Positions 9,186 through 18,524 of a stretch of DNA of 64,000 nucleotides are shown here, one piece after another. Position 1 is the stretch's first letter; every line of letters starts with the position of its first letter. Location of the stretch: contig NZ_FJVE01000007.1 of the NCBI RefSeq assembly GCF_900078195.1, positions 2,046,001 through 2,110,000 on the forward strand. Reading direction: 5' to 3'. Both the position numbers and the translations under genes were made by a program. The stretch comes from Clostridium sp. Marseille-P299. Lineage in GTDB: Bacteria > Bacillota > Clostridia > Lachnospirales > Lachnospiraceae. Below the pieces are notes generated by a model that was given only the letters and a program-made list of their open reading frames with translations, was not told where the DNA came from and did not search any database.

Positions 9186-9332
9186 AATTATTAGAAGTAA
9201 TTGTTGAATGTTCTCCAATAAATATAACTAAGTAAAGAAAAATGATGCTAATTCCTTTATGCATAGATGTCCCATAAATAAATATAAAATATGTAGTTAT
9301 TATTAATTTCAACCTTAATTTACTAAATTTTC

Positions 9333-9361
9333 TTGCAATTCTACAATAAGATAGCTATAAT
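9333..9361 (+). promoter_or_regulatory. Sigma-A promoter of the ferritin-like gene
   Basis: TTGCAA at 9333-9338 and TATAAT at 9356-9361 are separated by 17 bases and point at the ferritin-like gene 53 bases further on. Confidence 0.6.
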
Positions 9362-9413
9362 TGTAAAATAAGTGATTGACTTATATTCTTTTCACAATAA
9401 AGGAGGGATTACT

Positions 9414-9899
9414 ATGGAAATATTAGAATTAGCACTTTCAATGGAACTTGATTTAGAGAAGTTTTACACGGAACAAGCAGAACTGAACAAAGATAATACA
9501 TTAAATGTAGTGTTCACAATGCTGGCTAAAGAAGAAGAAAATCATGCAAATATTTTAATGTCGAAAGCGGATAAACTCACTTTACCTTTAAGAGACAGTA
9601 ATATTCTTCATGAAGTACAATCAATTTTTAAAGATATGGATCATATTACGTCTGAGTTTCATGATATTCCAACTCAACTGGATATTTACAGAGAGGCTTT
9701 AGAAAAAGAGCAACAAAGTTTAAAGTTTTATCAAGATTTACATGCTGAAGCTTCTGAAGAGCAGTCTAAGAAAGTGTTCCAATATTTAATTAATCAAGAA
9801 GATAAACACTGTATTATCTTAGAGGAACTTGTAAAACTGGTTTCAAGACCAGAAGAATGGGTAGAAGATGCAGAATTCGGAAGAAGAGAGCCATATTAA
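9414..9899 (+). CDS. Ferritin-like (rubrerythrin-family) protein
   Basis: The 161-residue all-helical protein shows the paired pattern of a di-iron four-helix bundle: Glu in ELDLEKFY and EEENH in the first half, and EKEQQSLKFY and NQEDKH in the second. There is no C-terminal rubredoxin domain, unlike full rubrerythrin. The start at 9414 follows AAAGGAGGG; a GTG further upstream at 9372 reads through that site and is unlikely. The probable role is peroxide handling or iron binding in an anaerobe. Its own promoter and terminator flank it. Confidence 0.75.
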   Translation: MEILELALSMELDLEKFYTEQAELNKDNTLNVVFTMLAKEEENHANILMSKADKLTLPLRDSNILHEVQSIFKDMDHITSEFHDIPTQLDIYREALEKEQQSLKFYQDLHAEASEEQSKKVFQYLINQEDKHCIILEELVKLVSRPEEWVEDAEFGRREPY

Positions 9900-9937
9900 T
9901 ATATTGGGAAAAATTAAGAGTTATTAATATTACATAA

Positions 9938-9978
9938 AAACAGTCAAGGCCACCGCAAACCGTTGGTCTTGACTGTTT
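9938..9978. terminator. Bidirectional terminator
   Basis: The arms AAACAGTCAAGGCCA and TGGTCTTGACTGTTT pair with one G-U exception across an 11-base loop. They lie between the convergent ferritin-like and AraC genes, and the last bases reach the AraC stop codon. Confidence 0.75.
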
Positions 9979-10811
9979 CATTTCTCACAGATTTCCCAAA
10001 CCTTTGAAGGTGGAAAACCATATTTTTTTCTAAATAACCGTCCAAAATTATTAAAATCCTGAAATCCTACCATCAATGCAACCTCAGATACAGTAAATTC
10101 CTTTTGCTGTAATAAGTGGTATGCCTTTTTTAACCGTATATCATTAATATATGCTAACGGGCTTTGCCCCATACTCTCTTTGAATAAATGACAAAATCGA
10201 TATTCACTTAGATGTATGATTTTTGCCAATTCCATATTGGTTAAAGGCTCTGTATAATTATTTTGTATGTACTGAAATACGGTATTTAACCGTTTTAGAT
10301 TTTTATTTCTATTCAAATGCTCTTTATTTGAAATACTCTCTACCACGTAAAATCTCATAAGGTAAGTAAGCAACTCATATATCTTTCCTTTTAGCGCTAA
10401 TTTATATCCAAGCTTCTTATCTTTTTCCTCTTTATGGATTGCTCTTAATAGCTCTTTGATATGTTCATCAGATTCGATTAATGTCTGAAAGATCATATTA
10501 TGGTTTACAATTTCTTTTGAGAAATTATCCATTTCAAATATAATAACAAGTGCATTAAATATTTCAGTTTTGCTCAATGCCTTATGAAGCTCATTGCTAT
10601 TAATGATAATTAAATTGCCTTCATGCATATGAACAGGTTTATGATTGCAATATAATACCGCCTCTCCATCAAGCACAAAATGCATTTCTATATGTTCATG
10701 CCAATGCTCGTAACAATAAGTACAAACTTCTCTTATATTATTTTCAAAAATTTGAACTGGGAATTCACTATCCGCAATTATTTTTTTCTCATAAAGTTGT
10801 AGCTCTTGCAT
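9978..10811 (-). CDS. AraC-family transcriptional regulator with cupin sensor domain
   Basis: A 277-residue regulator. The N-terminal cupin fold (about residues 20-100) includes HWHEHIEMHFVLDG. The C-terminal double helix-turn-helix (about residues 175-275) includes LAKIIHLSEYRFCHLFKE, VSEVALMVGFQDFNNFGRLF and the closing FRKKYGFPPSKV. AAGGAGA precedes the ATG. Family members usually sense a sugar or sugar acid and activate transcription. Its position just beyond the dehydrogenase/epimerase operon makes that operon a candidate target, but the genes are not adjacent and this is inference. Confidence 0.82.
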   Translation of the reverse strand: MQELQLYEKKIIADSEFPVQIFENNIREVCTYCYEHWHEHIEMHFVLDGEAVLYCNHKPVHMHEGNLIIINSNELHKALSKTEIFNALVIIFEMDNFSKEIVNHNMIFQTLIESDEHIKELLRAIHKEEKDKKLGYKLALKGKIYELLTYLMRFYVVESISNKEHLNRNKNLKRLNTVFQYIQNNYTEPLTNMELAKIIHLSEYRFCHLFKESMGQSPLAYINDIRLKKAYHLLQQKEFTVSEVALMVGFQDFNNFGRLFRKKYGFPPSKVWEICEK

Positions 10812-10906
10812 GTCATTCTCCTTTCGTTAAAGAATGGATGGCAACATATTTCGAATGTTTTTTATTAACATTCTTCTTATATCTATAAATTTAAAATAAT
10901 CCAAAA

Positions 10907-10934
10907 GAGACCTACCATTTTTAAAGTAGGTCTC
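10907..10934 (-). terminator. Terminator after the methyltransferase pseudogene
   Basis: GAGACCTAC and GTAGGTCTC form a perfect 9-bp stem, followed on the minus strand by TTTT. It lies 35 bases after the methyltransferase remnant's stop. Confidence 0.65.
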
Positions 10935-10968
10935 AGGATTTTTAGATATGTAAGATAAATTTTAAAAT

Positions 10969-11425
10969 TTATTTTTTAATTGCTGTCATAAGCATTAGCG
11001 TAAGATAATTTTCATTATCGGCATCATGAAGATCATAATCCGCAGTCTGTCTCCAAATTTCTTTACCATCTGGAATTTCTTCAGCACAAGTCACTTCCAC
11101 TAAGCCAGATTTTTGCCATAAGCTCTTCCACCACTGAGCGCTATGCCAAGCGAACATATTAGGTTCCCAAAATGGTTTTAAGTTTTCAGACAAACCATCG
11201 CTAAACTCCCTTGAAAGACTTGGATTTACAATACCAAATTGTCCTCCTTGTTTTACTGTCAAGAACACGCATTCCTGGCTTAAGAGTCATCTTTTCACAT
11301 AAAATCTCTATAAGGCATAACGCATTAGGTCCCATGATATATTGATAGCTATGGCTTAAATTATAGTCGTCTATTAATTCTTGAATTAGTGTTTCATACT
11401 TTTCTTTTAAAATAAATTTTCGCAT
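10969..11425 (-). pseudogene. SAM-dependent methyltransferase with internal deletion
   Basis: Two minus-strand frames overlap. The first (11425 down to 11201) encodes a methyltransferase N-terminus up to the start of motif I (GMRVLD). The second (11268 down to 10969) encodes the C-terminal part, including GGQFGIVNP and ENLKPFWEPNMFAWHSAQWW. The expected glycine-rich SAM loop after VLD and the central domain are missing, and the frame shifts at the join near 11265. Intact relatives are about 240 residues, so roughly 90-100 codons appear to be lost (inferred). The start and terminator are still present, so the loss looks recent. Confidence 0.75.
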
Positions 11426-11710
11426 TGCGAACCTCCAATTGTTGTTATTTTATGAACTCTTAATTTCTTAATTAGAGTGACAAAAGAATAACAACCAAAG
11501 GTGGCTGTACACTTATTATGTTGCTAAGTAGCCTTTGGCTTTATTCGAATGCCACCTCAACAACAATGCTTAAATCTTTAATCATACATTCCACATCCTT
11601 TTCATTAATATAGACATATTATACTAATTATTACTTAATTTTACAATATATAAAATTCAGTTTAAACCATGATACCATTCTAATGCTTTAGCTTCTAAAT
11701 CTTTAAGAAA
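11426..11710. other. Intergenic region, no clear gene
   Basis: This stretch holds the upstream region of the methyltransferase remnant and a weak hairpin around the CCAAAGG/CCTTTGG pair. On the minus strand a 22-codon frame ending at 11657 reads MTLIAFLKDLEAKALEWYHG and resembles a gene C-terminus. It has no ribosome site and overlaps the helicase terminator, so it is probably a remnant or chance. Confidence 0.3.
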
Positions 11711-11738
11711 AGCAATCAATGTCATCACATTGATTGCT
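11711..11738 (-). terminator. Terminator of the Lhr-type helicase gene
   Basis: AGCAATCAATGT and ACATTGATTGCT form a perfect 12-bp stem with a four-base loop, followed on the minus strand by TTTTCTT. It is 68 bases downstream of the helicase stop codon. Confidence 0.75.
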
Positions 11739-11806
11739 CGAAGTTACTAATTGCTCTCTTTTCCACCTTACATTTTCTCCAACTTCGCTTAAATGTTTTT
11801 ACAGCA

Positions 11807-14800
11807 CTACTTATACAAAACATAATCTTTAATTTCATGTAAAAATCCAGCAGCAACCAAAGGATTTGTAGCCTCCGGTGGATATTCTTTTACTGTAATC
11901 CGTTTTAACGTCGGTAAAATACGTTTTGCTTTAAAATCCTGGCTAAACGTACGTAAAACCTCCTCTAAATTGCTATGATCAAACACACGAAGTACTTTAC
12001 CCTGTCGTTCAAACACTGCAACTGGTCTACCAGCTTGAAGTGCCACAGTGGTACCAGCTACATTAAGAAAGGAACGATCTTTCATGTGAGGAAGGCTCTT
12101 TCCCCAAGGTTGTGCAGGATCTACAGCAGATATCCATATTACCTGGTCGCGTGGGTGCATAAGTTCTGTCATAATCCCTTCAAAATCTTTTGCTCGAATA
12201 AATTGAATTCCTGATAACCCTTCTATAAAATACCCTCTGCGTACTCTTCCTGTATATTCCCATACACGTAAAGTCTCTAATGCTACTCCCCATGAAATTC
12301 CTTGTATTGTTTCACGGCTTAGTATAATTACTTGATCAAACAAACGCTCCAGCTTTTCCTCGATTGAAATCTCAGTTAAAGGTCTTAAAACCTCCCACCT
12401 TCCTGCTGTCATTGCCTTTACACGTGCATTCACTCTTTGTCTAGCAGTACTTTTCTTCTGCTTTTCTCTATCCATCCATTGACGTACTGGTACGAAACTA
12501 TCTGCGGAAACCAGACCTTTTTCGGCTAAATTTAATAAGATATCATATGGGGATACACCACTGATAAGTGTAGATAGCCTTTGTACAAAGCTGGCTCCAC
12601 GTTTTAAAAGTGCTTCATATATTATCTTTTCATTATCCTCTAAGCGATCTAGAATGAATAAAAGATCAGAATCCCAATTGATGTCTTCATAAAGGTGAAA
12701 GCTAAGGTTCCTTTCAGAAGTAATTTTCCAAAATAGATTTCCCTGCGCAAGTAATCCATCTAATAAATCTGGTCGATATCCCGAAACCCTTACTGGAAGT
12801 ATTACATTTTCCCACAACTCTGGTGAAAATGCTTGGTCACTTAATAGCTTAAGGGATTTCTCAAGTTGTTCTTTTGCTGGTGCCATACCACGGATACGAT
12901 TTGTTACTAATGCGGCGTACTGCTGCGGTGGTAACGTTCGAATCTGTCTTCTTAAATTCTTTACCGTTTCTTTTCTGGCTCTGTCATATAATTCTGCATG
13001 ATAATAAAAACCATTGTTTTCTACAACACTTCCCTGCTCACATAGCGTTTCTAAAACCTTTTGTGCCTCTTCCTCGGTAAACAAATACCGTTCTACAATT
13101 AAATCTAAAGACTGAACTTCACGATACCGCAAGGCGCGGCGAACGATATTCATTCTAGCTGTTATATCCTTATCAATTAACGCTGCATGATATAAATCAA
13201 AATGTTCTGCCGCAATCCACAATCCAGGCTCGATGTATTTTACTTGTTCCTTTTTAACCAAGGATTCAAACCATTCAATTGGAACATCAACTTCTCCGGC
13301 AACAAGATCTCCTTCTATCATAAGCAGAGAATGTAGTTGCTTTTCGTCCTTTGGTAGAGTTTTTCGTTCCATTTGCTGTTTCAGTTGTTCTTCTGCAGGC
13401 GAAATTAAGGTTTCATCCTGCGCCAACTCTACTTTTTGTAATGCTTCTTCCGTAGAACGATGAATGCTATGTGGCGTTGGTGCATAATCATACATCATAG
13501 AAGCTTCTGTTTGTCTTCGTAAAGGCAATGACATTGGTGATGGCGATTCCAAATACATTTCATGTACCTGAATCGTTCCAGAACGAATGCCATTTAAAAC
13601 AAACTCTACTCCCTCTAAATCCCAATAATCTTCTAAACATTCTCTCTTTGTTTCACGAATCAACGGGTGTTTATCTTCCTTTAACAAACTATCAAGCATT
13701 TCAGAACTCCGTAGCCGTTGTACCCAAAGTGGCTGACGTCTTGCATTTTTAACGCCCATCATTAAAGCACGAGCAGAATTATAACGAAATGTCATATTAT
13801 ACAATGGTGTGGAAGGTAGTAATGCCTCTAAAATAGCTCCTGCCGTTTCAGGACTTATTCTTTGTAAAAGCCCTTCTGGTATGGGAACTCCCTCGTAAGG
13901 AAATAACAAAAAGCCATCATCGTCATCGACATAATTAATATTTGTGTTAGTTAAACGTTTTGCAATTACACTGGTTAATAGAGCAAGTGGTGCATTCACC
14001 TGTCTACCAAAGATAGAGTGAACCATCATTTGACGGTTTCCTGTTTCATCCGAAAAATGTTCAATTATTATCGTTTTATCATCCGGTAACACGTTCGTTG
14101 CATCGATCTGACGTTTTAAAAAATCCTCGGCACTCTTTGCCGCAATGTCATCTAGTCCTAACTTACGTAAATCCTCATTCAGTGTGCCTACCTCATATGC
14201 GTTAAATAATCGATGAAATATACTTCCGAATGCTAATCCTGTTTGCAATTTACGCCCTTTCATTTCTCCTTTCCAAAAGGGCAAACGTGCACCAGTAATC
14301 GAAGATTGCTGTACGATTACCATGTCTTTTTGAATCTGCCTTATCTTCCAGGCAAAGGTACCTAGTAAAAATTTATCTCCAATTCTAGCTTCAAAAACAA
14401 ACTCTTCATCAAGTTCACCAATTTTTACACCTTCTTCCGTTCTTAAGGTATACATTCCTTTATCCGGAATCGTACCTCCCGCTGAAACTGCAAGCATACG
14501 GCTATAAGTATCACCCTCAACCCGCTCATGAATGCGGTCATAAAGTATTCTTGGCCTCACAGGTATCTCTTGTTGATGTTCATAATCTCCTGCTAGCATC
14601 CCTAATACATCTTTCACATCCTCTTTCGTTACTTCATAAAATGGATATGCTCGTGACAATATTTCCATAACTTCATCTAAATCATAACTACCATAGGCTG
14701 CCATGGAAACTAAATGTTGCGCTAAAACATCCAGACACAGCCTAGGGGGTTTTGAATACTCAATCCCACCATTTCTAACTACCTCAGCCGACAAACCACA

Positions 14801-15961
14801 ATATAGTCCTTCTGAGGCTTCCCGTGGAAAGATATGCATCACACTTACTCGACCAGGATTATGGCCTGCACGCCCTAGCCTTTGCATCGTACTTGAGATT
14901 GATCTTGGCGCACCAATCTGAAATACTTGATCAATATCACCAACATCGATTCCAAGTTCCATGGATGAAGTAGCACAAAGTAGTCGTAAACTTCCATCTC
15001 TTAATGTTTGCTCTACTATAAAACGTTGTTCCTTTGATAAACTTCCGTGATGTGTTCTAGCAAAGCCTTCTCCTGCGATTTGATTCACATAATATGCAAG
15101 CTTTTCTGCATAGGCACGTCCTTCCACAAATGCGATTACGCTGCGTGTCCCAGAACAATGCTCATAAACAGTTCTTGCAATTTCCTCCCACACTGTGTTT
15201 CTTAGATATTCATGGGAATTTAATTTAGCGCTAGTAATAATAAGTTCCACTTGCTTGTGCATTTTAGGTGCAACAATAGTCACTAGTTCCGGGGATAGGT
15301 AATCTGCTGCCGTACTTAAAGGTTCGATGGTAGCAGAAAGTCCGATGCGTTGCAGTGGTTTATTACATAGCTTATCAAGTCTAGCAAGTGAAAGCATCAA
15401 ATGAGCACCACGCTTTGAATCTATGATTGCATGTAATTCATCAAGAATTATTGCCTTTGCCGTGTTAAGAATGGATTGGCCCGATTTGCTTGTAAGCATT
15501 AAATATAAGGATTCAGGAGTTGTAATAAGAATATGCGGAGGTGTCTTTATCATACTGCGTCTGTCACTAGATGAGGTGTCTCCTGTTCGTATTGCTACCG
15601 TTATATCATATGGTGTGCTAGTAGTATGAGGGTTAGCTGTTCTCTCTTCTTCAAATATACCGTTTAATGGACGACGAAGATTTTCACGGATATCGCCTGC
15701 AAGTGATTTTAATGGCGATATATAAATCAATTGAAGTTCTTGTTTTAAGGTACCTTTTCGAGCTTCTTCCTTTAACCGATCAATAAACACTAAAAATGCT
15801 GATAATGTTTTACCAGTACCAGTAGGTGCTGAAACTAATGTATGTTTACCTGCTGCAATTGCAGGCCATGCTTCTTCCTGTACTGCTGTTGGTGAACCTA
15901 ATGCTTTTGTAAACCATTGTTTTGTTAAGTTATCAAAAAGATCCAGTGAATTTGACGGCAA
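11807..15961 (-). CDS. Lhr-type large ATP-dependent helicase
   Basis: A 1,384-residue superfamily 2 helicase. It has APTGTGKT (Walker A), DELHAI (motif II), GLSATI (motif III), then CATSSMELGIDVGDIDQV and QRLGRAGHNPG (motifs V and VI). These are followed by the Lhr winged-helix/beta-barrel core and a long C-terminal region typical of Lhr-large proteins. The family translocates on single-stranded DNA and is linked to DNA repair. The start is TTG at 15961, supported by AGGAGG seven bases upstream; no good ATG lies nearby. It is a single-gene unit with its own terminator. Confidence 0.88.
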   Translation of the reverse strand: MPSNSLDLFDNLTKQWFTKALGSPTAVQEEAWPAIAAGKHTLVSAPTGTGKTLSAFLVFIDRLKEEARKGTLKQELQLIYISPLKSLAGDIRENLRRPLNGIFEEERTANPHTTSTPYDITVAIRTGDTSSSDRRSMIKTPPHILITTPESLYLMLTSKSGQSILNTAKAIILDELHAIIDSKRGAHLMLSLARLDKLCNKPLQRIGLSATIEPLSTAADYLSPELVTIVAPKMHKQVELIITSAKLNSHEYLRNTVWEEIARTVYEHCSGTRSVIAFVEGRAYAEKLAYYVNQIAGEGFARTHHGSLSKEQRFIVEQTLRDGSLRLLCATSSMELGIDVGDIDQVFQIGAPRSISSTMQRLGRAGHNPGRVSVMHIFPREASEGLYCGLSAEVVRNGGIEYSKPPRLCLDVLAQHLVSMAAYGSYDLDEVMEILSRAYPFYEVTKEDVKDVLGMLAGDYEHQQEIPVRPRILYDRIHERVEGDTYSRMLAVSAGGTIPDKGMYTLRTEEGVKIGELDEEFVFEARIGDKFLLGTFAWKIRQIQKDMVIVQQSSITGARLPFWKGEMKGRKLQTGLAFGSIFHRLFNAYEVGTLNEDLRKLGLDDIAAKSAEDFLKRQIDATNVLPDDKTIIIEHFSDETGNRQMMVHSIFGRQVNAPLALLTSVIAKRLTNTNINYVDDDDGFLLFPYEGVPIPEGLLQRISPETAGAILEALLPSTPLYNMTFRYNSARALMMGVKNARRQPLWVQRLRSSEMLDSLLKEDKHPLIRETKRECLEDYWDLEGVEFVLNGIRSGTIQVHEMYLESPSPMSLPLRRQTEASMMYDYAPTPHSIHRSTEEALQKVELAQDETLISPAEEQLKQQMERKTLPKDEKQLHSLLMIEGDLVAGEVDVPIEWFESLVKKEQVKYIEPGLWIAAEHFDLYHAALIDKDITARMNIVRRALRYREVQSLDLIVERYLFTEEEAQKVLETLCEQGSVVENNGFYYHAELYDRARKETVKNLRRQIRTLPPQQYAALVTNRIRGMAPAKEQLEKSLKLLSDQAFSPELWENVILPVRVSGYRPDLLDGLLAQGNLFWKITSERNLSFHLYEDINWDSDLLFILDRLEDNEKIIYEALLKRGASFVQRLSTLISGVSPYDILLNLAEKGLVSADSFVPVRQWMDREKQKKSTARQRVNARVKAMTAGRWEVLRPLTEISIEEKLERLFDQVIILSRETIQGISWGVALETLRVWEYTGRVRRGYFIEGLSGIQFIRAKDFEGIMTELMHPRDQVIWISAVDPAQPWGKSLPHMKDRSFLNVAGTTVALQAGRPVAVFERQGKVLRVFDHSNLEEVLRTFSQDFKAKRILPTLKRITVKEYPPEATNPLVAAGFLHEIKDYVLYK

Positions 15962-16073
15962 GGTGCTTCCTCCTATTTATATAAAAATCTCTTTCGATAT
16001 ATAGTTATTTTTTCCAGTTATATTTTAACAAAACAAAAGGATGAAAACAAGGAGGTAGGATGAAATAATAGTT

Positions 16074-16148
16074 CTGCTTACCAGAAAAATTATACCTAAG
16101 CCTGATGGATGTTATAAGTACCAAGCAGTCTTTGACTATGATGAATAA
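16074..16148 (+). pseudogene. C-terminal remnant of the accessory lipoprotein family
   Basis: Twenty-four codons reading LLTRKIIPKP-DG-YKYQAVFDYDE then stop align with residues of the intact lipoprotein at 20684-21472 (MLTRKDRPKL...AEYQADFDYGVYE). The rest of the gene is absent upstream. A hairpin lies 44 bases after the stop, just as in the intact copy. This is therefore the 3' end of a third family member. Confidence 0.6.
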
Positions 16149-16191
16149 GAAAAAATTTGTTACATTTTTATTATTTATATGCAAATATAAT

Positions 16192-16230
16192 AGCCGTTAT
16201 CAACAATCTTTTAATTGTTTGGCAACGGCT
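16192..16230. terminator. Terminator-like hairpin of the lipoprotein remnant
   Basis: AGCCGTT pairs with AACGGCT, with extra partial pairing of ATCAACAAT with ATTGTTTGG. It is related in sequence and position to the terminator of the intact lipoprotein gene at 21519-21565. It also lies just past the 3' end of the convergent membrane-protein fragment. Confidence 0.5.
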
Positions 16231-16243
16231 AGATCTACCATCA

Positions 16244-16984
16244 CTATCTATATTTATCTCTAATTACAGTATCGTATCGATAGGCGCTAAATATAATCCC
16301 TAGGAGTAAGACATTTCCTAATGCTATTGTAAGGGAATATCCTGCAATTGGAAATGCAATTGGTTCAGAGAACATGAATCCGAAATTGAGTAATACATTA
16401 CTTATCATTTGTAATATAAACATACTACTTGATCCAACCGCTAAAATGAACGCCAGTTTATTTTTCATTTGAAGGCTGACTTTAATTAAATATAATGATA
16501 TAAAACTTATAAGAATAAGAACTACCAATCCTATCCACCAACCATGACGTATAATCATCCGGGCGATTTGATAGTAAGTACCAGCAAATGAGGGTAACAA
16601 TTTATCTACAGATGCATTGGTATTATTTATCTCTGGTAATGCACCAATATTTCGTATCTGTTTCTCTTGTTCAATACTAATATTATTAAAATTTTCATTT
16701 TGTAATAACTCAGAAACATTTTGAAAACCATAGCGCATCCACATAGCTGGTTTATATGAAAGTATCTCATCTGTATCCATTTTAACACCATCTTTAAAAC
16801 TAGCACGACCTATTAAATCTCTAATTACTACTCCATCGTATGTTGTAGAATACACTGTTCTATTATTATCTTTCAGACTAAAAAACATCTTTGTCTCAGC
16901 TTTCATATATGGTAACAAAATGTAACCAGCGGTGAAAATGATCGCTAAAAAGAAAAAGATGAAAAAATTGAACCAATCATAGAG
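16244..16984 (-). pseudogene. Truncated FtsW/RodA (SEDS)-like membrane protein
   Basis: The open frame runs from just after a stop at 16985-16987 to 16244. It encodes one N-terminal hydrophobic segment, an extracytoplasmic region rich in Asn and Asp, and three further membrane helices. The last 60 residues (LAVGSSSMFILQ...NVLL, FPIAGYS, GNVLLLGIIFSAYR) resemble the C-terminus of SEDS proteins, though the usual SYGGS is altered. SEDS proteins have about ten helices, so most of the N-terminus is missing. The best start is a TTG at 16918 without a clear ribosome site. The 5' end abuts an oppositely oriented truncated gene. Confidence 0.5.
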
Positions 16985-17767
16985 TTAGAAGGTCTGGAAA
17001 AAGTTGTTCTAACAATTGTTGATATTGAAGATGGATATTTTAACGCAGCACATCCTTGGGCATCTCCTATGCACTATAAAGTGATTGCTACATTGAATGA
17101 AGATCTATGTGAAGGAGATTACGTAGACGTTTATTATGAAGAATTAGTTGAAACCAGCGAGAATTTTTTTGAAATTATTTCTAAATTAGTAGAACCAAGT
17201 GATTTTGAACTAAAAGAAGGTGTATCTTACAAGCCTGTTATATATCTTTATCCAACAGAAAATACAAAGGTTTTTGTTTCGCTAGAATATAATGGTACCT
17301 TAACTCACACGTATCCAAGTTACTTAAATGGCTGGAATGTAACAGCATATCCGGATGGAACATTAATCGATGATATGGGTATAGAGTACCCGTACTTGTT
17401 CTGGGAGGGCATAAGTAATATAGAATATGATATGTCGAAGGGATTTTGTATCCCTGGTAATGAAACAGAAGCATTTTTAAGAGAAAAACTCAGCTTTATG
17501 GGATTAAATCAGAGAGAATTAGAAGATTTTATAGAGTTTTGGATACCTTTTATGAAAGAAAATCCTTATAATAAAATTACTTTTCAATATGAAACCTATA
17601 CAGAGAATGCAAAATTAACAATAACTCCTGAAGTTGATAGTATTCTTCGAATATATATGGTGTTTCAGCCATTAGAAGAATTTATTGAGATTGAAGAACC
17701 ACAACTAGATAAATTTGAAAGAACGGGATTTACATTAATAGAATGGGGAGGAAGTATTATAAACTAA
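16949..17767 (+). pseudogene. 5'-truncated secreted or lipoprotein gene with KPVIYLYP domain
   Basis: The frame is open from 16949, directly after a stop, to 17767. The first ATG at 17069 lies inside what looks like conserved sequence: VVLTIVDIEDGYFNAAHPWA precedes it. The frame begins with Lys/Glu-rich sequence of the kind found right after a lipoprotein cysteine, so the signal peptide seems to be lost. The core YKPVIYLYPTENTKVFVSLE...YLNGWNVTAYPDGTL...YLFWEG belongs to a recurrent family of uncharacterised Gram-positive secreted proteins. A short product from 17069 is possible but would be cytoplasmic. Confidence 0.5.
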
Positions 17768-17846
17768 CTATTTTTAGGTAACCAAGCTATTATGAGCATA
17801 TATATCAAAGCTATAAGAATTATTGAATATTAGAATTCAGATAAAT

Positions 17847-17891
17847 CTCTCAAAATGTAAGGCTTAGATAAGGACCTTTATATTTTGGGAG
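17847..17891. terminator. Imperfect hairpin between convergent remnants
   Basis: CTCTCAAAATGTAAGG pairs imperfectly with CCTTTATATTTTGGGAG. It lies between the plus-strand KPVIYLYP gene and the minus-strand lipoprotein pseudogene, where a terminator is expected. Confidence 0.35.
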
Positions 17892-17942
17892 CTTTATAAG
17901 TAACTATACTATTTGCGATCATACCATTCTATTGCTTTTAAC

Positions 17943-18287
17943 ATATTGCATCATACAACGTAGTTCCGCCCATGCTACTCCATCATGCAAATAATAGTTT
18001 AATCCATATTTAGGTTTACCAAGAATATCAACAATCTTTTCTTCCGTAGCATTTATAGTGAGTCCACTCAGTTAGTATTCATCAATATCTGTATTTTTGG
18101 TATCATTAGGAATTTCTTCTTCTGGCAAATTCGTTGGAACTAGCGATAATGTTGGTATAATCTCAATATCAGTGGTAGGAATAGTAGTGATTAAGCTATC
18201 AACAATTTTATTTGAATTATCTTTTGAGCAACCGATAAAGTTTAATGAAATGAAAATCAAAAATATATATTTGAATACATATTTCAT
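17943..18287 (-). pseudogene. Lipoprotein pseudogene with nonsense codon and lost 3' end
   Basis: The first 71 codons encode a lipoprotein signal (MKYVFKYIFLIF...FIGCSK) and a Thr/Ile/Pro-rich linker ending DEY, then TAA. Past that stop the same frame continues as LSGLTINATEEKIVDILG-KPKYGLNYYLHDGVAWAELR-CMMQY. This aligns closely with the intact paralogue at 20684-21472, where the stop is a CAA codon, so a C-to-T change explains it. Homology ends near 17943, where an unrelated frame reading LKAIEWYDRK and stop (to 17909) begins. Promoter and ribosome site (GGGGAGG) remain. Confidence 0.8.
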
Positions 18288-18315
18288 AAATAAACCTCCC
18301 CATCTTTATTTACTT

Positions 18316-18344
18316 ATATTACCATTTTATATTTTGGTAATCAA
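18316..18344 (-). promoter_or_regulatory. Promoter of the lipoprotein pseudogene
   Basis: On the minus strand TTGATT at 18344-18339 and TAATAT at 18321-18316 are separated by 17 bases. The intact paralogue uses the identical hexamers with the same spacing. Confidence 0.55.
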
Positions 18345-18388
18345 TAACTTAGAATAAAAATAATAATGACCTACAATCTCACCTATAT

Positions 18389-18433
18389 ATCTACGGTACG
18401 TAGATTGTTTTTCATAGATCCATTCGATATAAT
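18389..18433 (+). promoter_or_regulatory. Promoter with inverted repeat before the GIY-YIG-like gene
   Basis: TTGTTT at 18405-18410 and TATAAT at 18428-18433 have 17-base spacing. An inverted repeat, ATCTACG-GTA-CGTAGAT, at 18389-18405 touches the -35 box, a position suited to an operator. A T-run after the repeat means it could also act as a weak terminator or attenuator. Confidence 0.45.
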
Positions 18434-18524
18434 ATAATCTGATTTAATTCAGAAAGAAGCAACCCTTTGCTATAAACAACTCAACTGCTTCTTCTCAAGA
18501 ATTTTAAGCAATTCGGAGGTTAAA

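Noticed and set aside
11657..11725. Minus-strand 22-codon frame ending KALEWYHGLN
   Set aside because: It overlaps a clear terminator hairpin and lacks a ribosome site; probably a remnant or chance.
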